Assembly (NCBI RefSeq): GCF_015476655.1
Contig: NZ_JABFHF010000003.1
Span: 186,001-250,000 of the forward strand
DNA length: 64,000 nt
DNA from: Aquiflexum lacus
GTDB taxonomy: Bacteria > Bacteroidota > Bacteroidia > Cytophagales > Cyclobacteriaceae
Direction: 5' to 3'
The notes under the pieces were generated by a model. The model did no database searches. It saw only the letters and a list, made by a program, of their open reading frames with translations, and was not told where the DNA came from. The first letter of the stretch is position 1. Each line of letters begins with the position of its first letter. The translations under genes were made by a program, and so were the position numbers. Below, piece after piece: positions 8,797-15,915 of this stretch.

Positions 8797-9819
8797 ATGA
8801 AAAAAATACTTATTACAGGTGGTGCAGGGTATATAGGGTCCCACACTGCTGTAGCATTGGTCAATGCGGGATATGAACCTGTTATTATTGACAATTTTTC
8901 CAATTCAGAAAAATCAGCCTTGGCCGGATTGAATAAAATCTGCGGCAGGGAAATTACCTCCTATGAGGTGGATTGTTTGGATAGGTCAGGAGTTGAAAGG
9001 GTATTTGTAGAAAATGATTTTTCCGGTGTGATCCATTTTGCTGCATTTAAAGCAGTAGGTGAAAGCACAAGGAATCCATTGAAATACTATACCAATAATG
9101 TTGACTCTTTGCTCATTCTTTTGGAAACCATGTCAAAGTTCGGAGTGAGAGACATTGTTTTTTCATCTTCTTGCACAGTTTACGGTCAACCCGAGGTATT
9201 GCCGGTAAAAGAATCCACCCCAAGACAACTTGCAGAAAGCCCTTATGGCAACACAAAAAAAATCTGTGAGGATATTTTGGTTGACTATATCAAAAGTGGG
9301 GCTGATTCCAGGATTGTGTCTTTACGGTATTTTAATCCGGTAGGTGCACATCCAAGTTCGGAGATAGGGGAACTTCCTATTGGTGTTCCTGCCAATCTGA
9401 TTCCTTTTGTCACCCAAACTGCAGCAGGAATCAGGGAGAAGATCACGGTTTTTGGCAACGATTATAATACCCCCGACGGTACCTGCGTCAGGGATTACAT
9501 CCACGTGATGGATTTGGCTGATGCCCATGTCAAAGCATTAGCTTACTTATCAGATCAGAAAGATAATTTTTACGATATTTTCAATGTTGGAACTGGAAGA
9601 GGAAATACAGTATTAGAAGTCATTCAGACTTTTGAAAAAGTTAGTGGTCAAAAATTAAACTATGAGATTGGCGATCGAAGACCAGGAGACATCGAAAAAG
9701 TGTGGGCCAATACAGATAAAATTAACAATATATTGGGTTGGGACGCCAAGTATTCATTGGAAGATTCGCTAAGAGATTCGTGGAATTGGCAGAAAAGATT
9801 GTCAGAAAGGATAGTTTAA
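8797..9819 (+). CDS. galE: UDP-glucose 4-epimerase
   Basis: A 340-residue short-chain dehydrogenase of normal GalE length. It has the NAD-binding glycine motif GGAGYIGSHT at residues 8-17, DNFSNS for the ribose-binding Asp, SSSCTVYG at 123-130 with the catalytic Ser/Thr, and Tyr150-x-x-x-Lys154 in SPYGNTKKICED. The substrate-binding region includes LRYFNPVGAHPS and VRDYIHVMDLADAH. GalE interconverts UDP-glucose and UDP-galactose for galactose use and for surface polysaccharide precursors. The gene follows the surface protein after 63 bases and is followed by the tRNA-Asp array. Epimerase activity on the N-acetyl forms cannot be excluded. Confidence 0.95.
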   Translation: MKKILITGGAGYIGSHTAVALVNAGYEPVIIDNFSNSEKSALAGLNKICGREITSYEVDCLDRSGVERVFVENDFSGVIHFAAFKAVGESTRNPLKYYTNNVDSLLILLETMSKFGVRDIVFSSSCTVYGQPEVLPVKESTPRQLAESPYGNTKKICEDILVDYIKSGADSRIVSLRYFNPVGAHPSSEIGELPIGVPANLIPFVTQTAAGIREKITVFGNDYNTPDGTCVRDYIHVMDLADAHVKALAYLSDQKDNFYDIFNVGTGRGNTVLEVIQTFEKVSGQKLNYEIGDRRPGDIEKVWANTDKINNILGWDAKYSLEDSLRDSWNWQKRLSERIV

Positions 9820-9893
9820 TGACAGAAAAATAAATTTATGTATTTGACAAAGAATGGTATAAGATAATGGCATCCATTTTTTTTCAATCAACT

Positions 9894-9924
9894 TTTGTAT
9901 AAAATCAACAATTGGCTACCTTTG
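9894..9924 (+). promoter_or_regulatory. Bacteroidota-type promoter before the tRNA-Asp array
   Basis: TTTG at 9894-9897 and TACCTTTG at 9917-9924 are separated by 19 bases, a textbook match to the -33/-7 promoter of this phylum. Transcription would start near 9930 and run through the tRNA-like copies. Confidence 0.7.
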
Positions 9925-9955
9925 CGACAATTCAAAAGGGAAGCAAATTACAAAA

Positions 9956-10014
9956 TGGTAGTTCAGCTGGTTCGAATGTCCTGGTTTATCGGGAAAATCG
10001 CTGGTTAGGGTTCA
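9956..10014 (+). pseudogene. Degenerate tRNA-Asp-like fragment
   Basis: It keeps the D-arm sequence TGGTAGTTCAGCTGGTT and a trace of the T-arm (CGCTGGTTAGGGTTC), but has lost the acceptor stem, the anticodon arm (now CCTGGTTTATCGGG) and the 3' end. It is the first and most decayed of eight tRNA-Asp-like copies. Confidence 0.75.
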
Positions 10015-10039
10015 CTATTTTATCAGAATAATTGAAAAC

Positions 10040-10113
10040 GGAGTGGTAGTTCAGCTGGTTAGAATGCCTGCCTGTCACGCAGGAGGTCGCGGGTTCGAGT
10101 CCCGTCCATTCCG
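10040..10113 (+). tRNA. tRNA-Asp (GTC), copy 1
   Basis: A complete 74-nt cloverleaf. The acceptor GGAGTGG pairs with CCATTCC (one G-T pair), the anticodon stem is CCTGC/GCAGG with loop CTGTCAC (anticodon GTC), and the T-arm is CGGG-TTCGAGT-CCCG. CCA is not encoded; the discriminator is G. Confidence 0.96.
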
Positions 10114-10158
10114 CATTAAATCAACGGTTCTTAAAAGAAGAACATTATTAAAAATATT

Positions 10159-10437
10159 GGAGTGGTAGTTCAGCTGGTTATAATGCCTGTCCCGATATAT
10201 CGGGAAGGTCGCTGGTTCGAGTTCATCATTTTTAAAGAATAAAGAGTAAACGGAGTGGTAGTTCAGCTGGTTAGAATGCCTGTCCCGATATATCGGGAAG
10301 GTCGCTGGTTCGAGTTCATCATTTTTAAAGAATAAAGAGTAAACGGAGTGGTAGTTCAGCTGGTTAGAATGCCTGTCCCGATATATCGGGAAGGTCGCTG
10401 GTTCGAGTTCATCATTTTTAAAGAATAAAGAGTAAAC
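10159..10437 (+). repeat. Three tandem 93-bp tRNA-Asp-derived units
   Basis: Units begin at 10159, 10252 and 10345 with an exact 93-bp period. Each keeps the 5' acceptor strand and D-arm of tRNA-Asp (GGAGTGG, then AGTTCAGCTGGTT), but the anticodon arm is replaced by the 14-bp palindrome CCCGATATATCGGG, the T-arm is damaged (CGCTGGTTCGAGTTCATC), and the 3' acceptor strand is missing; an AT-rich spacer (TTTTTAAAGAATAAAGAG) completes the unit. None can be a functional tRNA. By eye the units are nearly identical, so the amplification looks recent. The fourth period leads straight into the intact tRNA at 10438. Confidence 0.9.
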
Positions 10438-10511
10438 GGAGTGGTAGTTCAGCTGGTTAGAATGCCTGCCTGTCACGCAGGAGGTCGCGGGTTCGAGTCC
10501 CGTCCATTCCG
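10438..10511 (+). tRNA. tRNA-Asp (GTC), copy 2
   Basis: Identical by eye to the copy at 10040-10113, with full acceptor, D, anticodon (GTC) and T arms; CCA not encoded. A terminator hairpin starts 4 bases after the discriminator. Confidence 0.96.
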
Positions 10512-10514
10512 CTT

Positions 10515-10542
10515 AAGCCTTGGGAAAACCTAAGGCTTTTTT
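10515..10542 (+). terminator. Terminator after tRNA-Asp copy 2
   Basis: AAGCCTTGGG pairs with CCTAAGGCTT around AAAA and is followed by a run of six T. The GIY-YIG start codon is only five bases further on. Confidence 0.85.
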
Positions 10543-10546
10543 AATT

Positions 10547-10804
10547 ATGGGTCATTTTGTCTATATAATACAATCTGAAATAGACGGAACCTTTTATATA
10601 GGCTCTACCCAAGATCCTATCTCTAGACTCCAAAAGCACAATGCGCTTCACAAAGGTTTTACATCTAGGAAACAGCCTTGGAAAATCGTCTACTCAGAGA
10701 AGTTTGAGAATAAGCAGGATGCACTCTTAAGAGAAAGGTTCCTTAAAGCGCAGAAAAGCCGTGAATTTTTTCAACGTTTAATTTCTGGTAGTTCAGCTGG
10801 TTAA
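10547..10804 (+). CDS. GIY-YIG nuclease domain protein, copy 1
   Basis: An 85-residue single-domain GIY-YIG protein from ATG 10547. The motif tyrosines are in FVYIIQ (residues 4-9) and FYIGST (16-21), Arg27 lies in DPISRLQKHN, and a Glu is at about 63 in ALLRERFLK, the position of the metal-binding residue in this fold. It matches small YhbQ/UPF0213-type proteins in length. The final residues SGSSAG and the TAA stop are encoded by tRNA-Asp D-arm sequence, so the ORF runs into a tRNA copy. Its start lies directly behind a terminator T-run, and I see no promoter of its own. Whether it is translated, and whether it moves the repeat, is unknown. Confidence 0.75.
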   Translation: MGHFVYIIQSEIDGTFYIGSTQDPISRLQKHNALHKGFTSRKQPWKIVYSEKFENKQDALLRERFLKAQKSREFFQRLISGSSAG

Positions 10805-10878
10805 AATGCCAGTCCCGAATTCTCGGGAAGGTCGCGGGTTCGAGTCCTCCCGATACTCGGGACAGGCTGTCCATTCCG
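10786..10878 (+). pseudogene. tRNA-Asp-derived copy with inserted palindromes, 1
   Basis: It runs from TGGTAGTTCAGCTGGTT to the acceptor end GTCCATTCCG. The anticodon arm is replaced by CCCGAATTCTCGGG, and CTCCCGATACTCGGGACAGG interrupts the 3' side of the T-arm. The 5' acceptor strand GGAG is gone. Its first 19 bases double as the 3' end of the GIY-YIG ORF. Confidence 0.85.
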
Positions 10879-10881
10879 CTT

Positions 10882-10909
10882 AAGCCTTGGGAAGACCTAA
10901 GGCTTTTTT
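10882..10909 (+). terminator. Terminator, second unit
   Basis: The same AAGCCTTGGG/CCTAAGGCTT stem as at 10515, with loop AAGA and a T-run, just before the second GIY-YIG ORF. Confidence 0.8.
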
Positions 10910-10913
10910 AATT

Positions 10914-11171
10914 ATGGGTCATTTTGTCTATATAATACAATCTGAAATAGACGGAACCTTTTATATAGGCTCTACCCAAGATCCTATCTCTAGACTCCAA
11001 AAGCACAATGCGCTTCACAAAGGTTTTACATCTAGGAAACAGCCTTGGAAAATCGTCTACTCAGAGAAGTTTGAGAATAAGCAGGATGCACTCTTAAGAG
11101 AAAGGTTCCTTAAAGCGCAGAAAAGCCGTGAATTTTTTCAACGTTTAATTTCTGGTAGTTCAGCTGGTTAA
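10914..11171 (+). CDS. GIY-YIG nuclease domain protein, copy 2
   Basis: An exact copy at the protein level of the 85-residue GIY-YIG protein at 10547-10804, with the same start context behind a terminator and the same C-terminal SGSSAG and stop supplied by tRNA-Asp sequence. Identity of the two copies without any silent differences that I can see indicates a recent duplication or gene conversion. All motif residues are retained. As with copy 1, expression would need read-through of the upstream terminator or an unseen promoter. Confidence 0.75.
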   Translation: MGHFVYIIQSEIDGTFYIGSTQDPISRLQKHNALHKGFTSRKQPWKIVYSEKFENKQDALLRERFLKAQKSREFFQRLISGSSAG

Positions 11172-11245
11172 AATGCCAGTCCCGAATTCTCGGGAAGGTC
11201 GCGGGTTCGAGTCCTCCCGATACTCGGGACAGGCTGTCCATTCCG
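11153..11245 (+). pseudogene. tRNA-Asp-derived copy with inserted palindromes, 2
   Basis: A repeat of the damaged copy at 10786-10878, with CCCGAATTCTCGGG in place of the anticodon arm and the second palindrome in the T-arm, ending in the acceptor strand CCATTCCG. Confidence 0.85.
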
Positions 11246-11248
11246 CTT

Positions 11249-11276
11249 AAGCCTTGGGAAATCCTAAGGCTTTTTT
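11249..11276 (+). terminator. Terminator at the end of the array
   Basis: The third AAGCCTTGGG/CCTAAGGCTT stem, loop AAAT, followed by six T. No GIY-YIG ORF follows; accA comes next. Confidence 0.8.
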
Positions 11277-11356
11277 AATTTATTGGATATTATTCCATAC
11301 TTCCGGTTCTTTTTTGGTGTTTACATACAAATAATTTTTCTTCGCAATATTCTTTT

Positions 11357-11364
11357 TATCTTTG
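11357..11364 (+). promoter_or_regulatory. -7 element for accA
   Basis: TATCTTTG matches TAnnTTTG, 21 bases before the accA ATG at 11386. The -33 position holds only TTTT. Its location rules out the in-frame TTG at 11362 as the start. Confidence 0.5.
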
Positions 11365-11385
11365 CCCAAGTCAAAAAAACCGAGT

Positions 11386-12333
11386 ATGCTATTAGAATTT
11401 GAAAAACCAATCGCTGATTTGGAGCTGAAACTTCAGGAAATGAAGGATTTAGCCAAAGGTAGAAACATTGATTTGACTACAGATATTCAGTCTTTGGAAG
11501 AAAAGATTCAGACTTTGAAAAAAGAAACGTTCCAACATCTCACCAGGTGGCAAAGGGTTCAGCTGTCCCGTCATGCGGATAGACCATATGCCCTAGATTA
11601 CATATATGAAATCACCAATGATTTTATAGAAATCCACGGAGACCGTACTGTCAAAGATGACAAGGCCATGATTGGTGGGCTTGGGGATATTGATGGTAGG
11701 TCAGTAATGTTTGTGGGCCAACAAAAAGGTAGAAATACCAAACAAAGGCAAGAACGTAATTTTGGAATGGCCAACCCTGAAGGATATAGAAAGGCATTGA
11801 GGTTGATGAAAATGGCTGAGAAGTTTGGCAAACCAATTGTCACCCTCATAGATACTCCTGGTGCATTTCCAGGTATTGAGGCCGAGGAAAGAGGACAGGG
11901 AGAAGCGATAGCGAGGAACCTCAAAGAAATGTTTATGCTTAAGGTTCCTGTCATCTGTATCATCATTGGAGAAGGTGCCTCTGGAGGTGCTTTGGGAATT
12001 GCCATTGGTGATAAGGTATATATGTTGGAAAACACATGGTATTCTGTGATCTCACCTGAGTCTTGTTCTTCGATTTTGTGGCGAAGTTGGGATTATAAAG
12101 AACAGGCTGCTGAGGCCTTGAAGCTTACAGCTATTGATATGAAAACCAACGGTCTGATTGACGGCATTATTGAAGAACCACTTGGTGGTGCTCATAAAGA
12201 CATGAAAAAAATGGCAGGAACAATCAAACAGACTATTCTGGAAGCCTTGAAAGAATTGGATAAAATCAAACCTGAAAAACGCATTGACCAAAGAATTGAT
12301 AAATTCTGTGCAATGGGAGTTTTTGAGGAATAG
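11386..12333 (+). CDS. accA: Acetyl-CoA carboxylase carboxyltransferase subunit alpha
   Basis: A 315-residue protein of normal AccA length starting [16 protein letters not shown]. It moves the carboxyl group from biotin on BCCP to acetyl-CoA, making malonyl-CoA for fatty-acid synthesis, together with AccD. Family signatures seen are [20 protein letters not shown], the EIHGDRT segment, the crotonase-fold oxyanion glycines in [16 protein letters not shown], and the [12 protein letters not shown] region. An in-frame TTG lies 24 bases upstream but is inside the -7 promoter element, so ATG 11386 is preferred. accD is not adjacent. The gene follows the tRNA/GIY-YIG array. Confidence 0.96.
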   Translation: MLLEFEKPIADLELKLQEMKDLAKGRNIDLTTDIQSLEEKIQTLKKETFQHLTRWQRVQLSRHADRPYALDYIYEITNDFIEIHGDRTVKDDKAMIGGLGDIDGRSVMFVGQQKGRNTKQRQERNFGMANPEGYRKALRLMKMAEKFGKPIVTLIDTPGAFPGIEAEERGQGEAIARNLKEMFMLKVPVICIIIGEGASGGALGIAIGDKVYMLENTWYSVISPESCSSILWRSWDYKEQAAEALKLTAIDMKTNGLIDGIIEEPLGGAHKDMKKMAGTIKQTILEALKELDKIKPEKRIDQRIDKFCAMGVFEE

Positions 12334-12347
12334 AATCATTTATACCT

Positions 12348-12396
12348 TCCCACAAAATCCTAATTCCAATTTGTGTTGGTAGATGGTTTTGTGGGA
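12348..12396 (+). promoter_or_regulatory. Inverted repeat between accA and the MBL-fold gene
   Basis: TCCCACAAAATCC pairs with GGTTTTGTGGGA (one bulged base) across a 24-base loop. There is no T-run after it, so it may be a weak terminator or a leader structure; I cannot decide. Confidence 0.3.
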
Positions 12397-12419
12397 TCGT
12401 TATTTTCAGTAGAACCCCA

Positions 12420-13265
12420 ATGAACTTACATGTAATCCATACCGGATTTTTTAAATTAGATGGAGGTGCCATGTTTGGTGTCGTTCCTAAGGTGCTTTGG
12501 TCAAAAACAAATCCCGCAGATGAAAACAATCTTTGCACTTGGGCCATGCGCTGTTTGCTGGTGGAATTGGGAGATCGGTTGATCTTGATTGACAATGGCA
12601 TTGGAAATAAGCAGGATGCCAGGTTTTTTTCCCACTATTTTCTACATGGAGACATGAGTCTTGAAAGCTCCTTACATACCAATGGCTTTAGCTTCGAAGA
12701 TGTTACGGACAACTTTCTGACACATCTACATTTTGACCATTGTGGGGGTGGAGTCAGGTATCATAATAGAAATCCAGATAGACTTGAAATGACCTTTCCA
12801 AATGCTGTCTACTGGTCAAACGAAGACCACTGGAAATGGGCCATTGAACCCAATGCACGGGAAAAGGCTTCATTTTTGAAAGAAAATATATTACCGATTC
12901 AGGAAAGTGGTCAATTAAAATTCCTGGATCTCAAGGAAAAGAAATTTGACTCTTCTTTTGAATTTCTGATTGCTGATGGGCATACGGATAAACAAATGCT
13001 TCCTAAGCTTAAATATAAAGACAGGACAGTTGTTTTTGCTGCAGACCTGTTACCTTCTGTAGGACATATTCCATTGCCTTATGTAATGGGTTATGATACC
13101 CGCCCATTAATCACTTTGGATGAAAAAAAGATTTTTCTTGAGGAAGCCGCTTTGAACAATTATGTTATATTTTTGGAACACGATCCTATAAATGAATGCT
13201 GCACCGTTAAAATGACTGAAAAAGGCGTACGTTTGGACCAAACATTTGCATTGCATGAACTCTGA
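12420..13265 (+). CDS. Metallo-beta-lactamase-fold hydrolase
   Basis: A 281-residue MBL-fold protein without a signal peptide. The metal-binding motif is H102-L-H104-F-D106-H107 in LTHLHFDHCGGGVRY; further ligands fit IADGHTDKQ (His) and VFAADLLPSVGH (Asp), with a late LEHDPIN His. This pattern belongs to the quorum-quenching-lactonase-like and related hydrolases, but the substrate cannot be read. It is the first gene of a three-gene rightward set with a patatin and an acyltransferase, joined by an 11-base overlap, which suggests a role linked to lipid or acyl-ester turnover. Confidence 0.9.
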   Translation: MNLHVIHTGFFKLDGGAMFGVVPKVLWSKTNPADENNLCTWAMRCLLVELGDRLILIDNGIGNKQDARFFSHYFLHGDMSLESSLHTNGFSFEDVTDNFLTHLHFDHCGGGVRYHNRNPDRLEMTFPNAVYWSNEDHWKWAIEPNAREKASFLKENILPIQESGQLKFLDLKEKKFDSSFEFLIADGHTDKQMLPKLKYKDRTVVFAADLLPSVGHIPLPYVMGYDTRPLITLDEKKIFLEEAALNNYVIFLEHDPINECCTVKMTEKGVRLDQTFALHEL

Positions 13266-14058
13266 TAAAAAAATTGGAATAGCTCTCTCAGGTGGAGGAG
13301 TCAGGGGAGTGGCCCATTTGGGAGTTTTAAAGGCCCTAAACCAACATAAAATATACCCAAACAGATTTAGCGGAAGCAGTGCCGGTGCCATTGCTGGTGC
13401 GCTGTATTGTAGTGGATTGGAACCTGATGAAATTCTGGAAATTATCATCAAAACCAACTATTTCAAATTTATAAAACCCGCCATCAGTTGGACAGGAATC
13501 CTTAAAATGGATTCGGTGGAAGAGCTCTATACCAAGTATTTGCCAACCAATAACTTCGCTGATCTTAAGATCCCACTTACGGTGGTAGCGGTCGATATCA
13601 AACGAGCAAAAGTGGTTTATTTTTCGGAAGGAGAACTGATCAAACCTTTGATGGCTTCATCTTGCATTCCAGGAATGTTTGACCCTATGGAAATCAATCA
13701 TGTATTTTATGTAGATGGAGGGGTATTGAATAATCTTCCTGTAGAACCTTTGGAAGGTTTCTGTGATGCCATTATAGGTGTAAACTGTAATCATCTACCT
13801 GTTGAACATAATATCAAAAACATCAAAGCCCTCATTGAAAGGACTGTAATTATGTCAATGAACTACAACGCATACAGTAGAAAAAACAGCTGTGACTATT
13901 TCATAGAGCCTCAAGGACTTGCCAGATATGGCGTCCTTGATATCAAAAAAGCAAAGGAAATTTTTGAAGTAGGTTATCAAACTGCAATGGAATTTGTTGC
14001 TGAAAACCAAGTAATATTAGAGCTTGCAATCAAAGAAAAAATTGTAGTTAAATCATGA
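13255..14058 (+). CDS. Patatin-like phospholipase
   Basis: A 267-residue patatin-domain protein. The glycine-rich oxyanion loop GGGVRG is at residues 13-18, the nucleophile Ser42 lies in GSSAG (40-44), and the catalytic Asp154 in VDGG. It has no signal peptide, so it likely acts in the cytoplasm or on the inner leaflet, hydrolysing acyl esters of phospholipids or lysophospholipids. ATG 13255 is preferred to an in-frame TTG nine bases upstream. It overlaps the MBL-fold gene by 11 bases and the next acyltransferase gene by 4 (ATGA), so the three are very probably one operon for acyl-lipid remodelling. Confidence 0.93.
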   Translation: MNSDKKIGIALSGGGVRGVAHLGVLKALNQHKIYPNRFSGSSAGAIAGALYCSGLEPDEILEIIIKTNYFKFIKPAISWTGILKMDSVEELYTKYLPTNNFADLKIPLTVVAVDIKRAKVVYFSEGELIKPLMASSCIPGMFDPMEINHVFYVDGGVLNNLPVEPLEGFCDAIIGVNCNHLPVEHNIKNIKALIERTVIMSMNYNAYSRKNSCDYFIEPQGLARYGVLDIKKAKEIFEVGYQTAMEFVAENQVILELAIKEKIVVKS

Positions 14059-14615
14059 TGAAGTTTTTGTCAAGAATAGTATTCTGGATCAGTGGTTGGT
14101 CTTTAAATATAGGATGGCCCAAAGACCTTAAAAAAGCAGTATTGATTGCAATTCCGCATACAAGCAACTGGGATATATTGTATGCCAGGGCAGCTTTTTT
14201 TCTGATGGATATCCCTGTCAGGTTTACGATCAAAAAAGAAGTTATGGTAGGGCCTTTGGGTTGGTTGATTAAAGCATTGGGAGGAATTGCCATTGATAGA
14301 AAAAGAATTCCGGGCGGAAGAAAGCAAACCTATACAGAGGCCATGGTCAACATGCTGAAAGATGCTGATGAATTGGTCATCATGGTGACTCCCGAAGGTA
14401 CCCGAAGCTACGCTCCAAGGTGGAAGTCAGGATTTTACCATATTGCGTTGGGTGCAGATGTCCCGATCGTTATCGGTTATTTGGACTATAAAAAGAAAGA
14501 AGCAGGCATTGGACCGATTATTTATCCCAATGGAAAAATGGATGAACAAATTGAAGAAATGAAGGCATTTGGAAGAACAGTTACCGGGAAATATCCTGAA
14601 AAGGGAATTCGTTAA
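14055..14615 (+). CDS. Lysophospholipid acyltransferase family protein (PlsC-like)
   Basis: A 186-residue acyltransferase of the short Bacteroidota type. The catalytic HX4D motif is HTSNWD near residue 36, the substrate-binding block is KALGGIAIDRKR near 75, and TPEGTRS near 114 is the third motif. It has only a weak N-terminal hydrophobic stretch. It would transfer an acyl chain to a lysophospholipid or glycerol-phosphate acceptor at the inner membrane. The start codon overlaps the patatin stop codon, so deacylation and reacylation genes are coupled. The acceptor is not identified. Confidence 0.9.
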   Translation: MMKFLSRIVFWISGWSLNIGWPKDLKKAVLIAIPHTSNWDILYARAAFFLMDIPVRFTIKKEVMVGPLGWLIKALGGIAIDRKRIPGGRKQTYTEAMVNMLKDADELVIMVTPEGTRSYAPRWKSGFYHIALGADVPIVIGYLDYKKKEAGIGPIIYPNGKMDEQIEEMKAFGRTVTGKYPEKGIR

Positions 14616-14693
14616 TGAGATTTTTTAATCCTTTTAGAAGGATAGCATTGATTTTGTATAGCAATTGCAAATGGTAATTTTTTTTAATTAGAA

Positions 14694-14711
14694 CTATCGA
14701 ATAATCGATAG
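14694..14711. promoter_or_regulatory. 7-bp inverted repeat upstream of the YihY-family gene
   Basis: CTATCGA-ATAA-TCGATAG lies 22 bases before the next start codon. It could be an operator or a small leader hairpin; no T-run follows. Confidence 0.3.
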
Positions 14712-14732
14712 CTTGGGATAAAACTTAAAATC

Positions 14733-15794
14733 ATGTTTAGATCGAATTTTAGAAGATTCAAAAAACACACTTCTTTCCAAATCATTATGGAGAGTGTAAA
14801 AGATTTTTCTAAAAATGAGGCGATGACCTTTGCAGCTTCCACAGCTTTTTATACCATTTTTAGTTTACCGGGTCTCTTGATTGTCTCACTAACGGTAGCG
14901 TCTTATTTTTACAGTGAAGGAGAAGTGCGGGAAGAGTTACTTAATCAAGTCTCTGGAACCTTGGGTTCAGACAGTGCCGAAACATTCGATAATATCATTA
15001 AAAGTGCCAGAGTTGATAACAAAAGTATTTGGGCCAAAGTCTTAGGTGTTGGAGTATTAATATTTAGTGCCACTACAGTATTTGTAAGTTTACAAAACAG
15101 TATCAATCATATTTGGCATATAAAAGCAAAGCCGGAAAGAGGTCTTTTAAAATTTCTTATCAACCGGTTATTGAGTTTTTCAATGGTTGCTTCCATTGGA
15201 TTTGTCTTGTTGGTTTCCCTATTGGTTGATGCCATCATTGTGGTTTTTTTCAGGTATTTATCAAATTTACTTGATGAATCCACCTTGTTTTTAGCTTCCA
15301 TAGCAAATTTTATATTTGCTCAGGGTATTTTGGTTGTCATTTTTGGATTGATGTATAGAGTTCTTCCTGATGCCCGGGTAAAATGGAGAGATGTTTGGCT
15401 GGGAGCGTTTGTGACAATGCTTCTGTTTGCTTCGGGAAAATACCTACTTGGTTTTTATATGGCAAATTCAGGTGTTGGAAGTGCCTATGGGACTGCAGGT
15501 TCGTTGGTATTCATCCTCATTTGGATTTATTATTCGGTAATCATCTTCTTATTTGGAGCTCAAATTACTTTTTACATTGCAGAAAAAGCAGGAGGAAGCA
15601 TTACACCCTACAAGGAGGCCGTAAGGGTGGAATTGATGGAAGTAGATGGTGATGGAAAGATGATCAAAAAAGCGACAGATAAAGATACGCCCGAGGAGAT
15701 TAAGCAGGCTGGGGTGGAGGAAGAAAAAGCCATAGAAAAAGAAAAAAAGGAAGAGGAGAAGGAAAAGCAGAAAAAGGATGATGAAACTCATTGA
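14733..15794 (+). CDS. YihY/BrkB family inner-membrane protein
   Basis: A 353-residue integral membrane protein with about six hydrophobic segments between residues 30 and 280 and the family signature MTFAASTAFYTIFSLPGLL near residue 30, plus PDARVKWRDVWLGA and GSAYGTAGSLVFILIWIYYS later. The family was once annotated as RNase BN, which is wrong; its role is unknown, and a transport or lipid function is suspected. The C-terminal 60 residues form a highly charged Lys/Glu tail, longer than in many relatives and probably a cytoplasmic coiled coil. It is a single gene downstream of the acyltransferase operon. Confidence 0.92.
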   Translation: MFRSNFRRFKKHTSFQIIMESVKDFSKNEAMTFAASTAFYTIFSLPGLLIVSLTVASYFYSEGEVREELLNQVSGTLGSDSAETFDNIIKSARVDNKSIWAKVLGVGVLIFSATTVFVSLQNSINHIWHIKAKPERGLLKFLINRLLSFSMVASIGFVLLVSLLVDAIIVVFFRYLSNLLDESTLFLASIANFIFAQGILVVIFGLMYRVLPDARVKWRDVWLGAFVTMLLFASGKYLLGFYMANSGVGSAYGTAGSLVFILIWIYYSVIIFLFGAQITFYIAEKAGGSITPYKEAVRVELMEVDGDGKMIKKATDKDTPEEIKQAGVEEEKAIEKEKKEEEKEKQKKDDETH

Positions 15795-15838
15795 CAAGAA
15801 TCTAATCAATTTCAATTAAGCGTAACAGGGTCATTCAT

Positions 15839-15912
15839 TTAACTGTCAATGTGATTTCATCAAAATATATTGTACCTGTGTTTCTGGAAAGTATACTGAG
15901 AAAGGTATTCAG
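15839..15912 (-). pseudogene. Duplicated C-terminal fragment of the neighbouring lipoprotein gene
   Basis: Leftward translation gives SILSRNTGTIYFDEITLTVK and a stop. The adjacent gene ends RTTGKVYFDDITLTVE, so this is a diverged copy of only its last 15-20 codons, placed directly after its stop. There is no start codon. Confidence 0.55.
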
Positions 15913-15915
15913 AAT

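Larger units (their letters stand above)
10502..11235 (+). repeat. Tandem duplication of a 367-bp tRNA/GIY-YIG unit
   Basis: Two units, 10502-10868 and 10869-11235, are the same by eye except for one base in the terminator loop. Each starts with the tRNA-Asp 3' end GTCCATTCCG, then a terminator, the GIY-YIG ORF, and a tRNA-Asp 5' part carrying inserted palindromes. A third start of the unit (tRNA 3' end plus terminator) lies at 11236-11276. Confidence 0.92.

Noticed and set aside
10075-10476. A 133-codon leftward frame with three 31-residue repeats
   Set aside because: It is antisense to the tRNA genes and their 93-bp repeats; 93 bases equal 31 codons, which creates the open frame.
10437-10878. 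A CRISPR-like look of regular repeats
   Set aside because: The 93-bp and 367-bp periods are tRNA-derived with no variable spacers and no cas genes.
11362-11385. TTG start for accA
   Set aside because: It lies in the TATCTTTG promoter element, and AccA proteins normally begin near MLLEFEKP.
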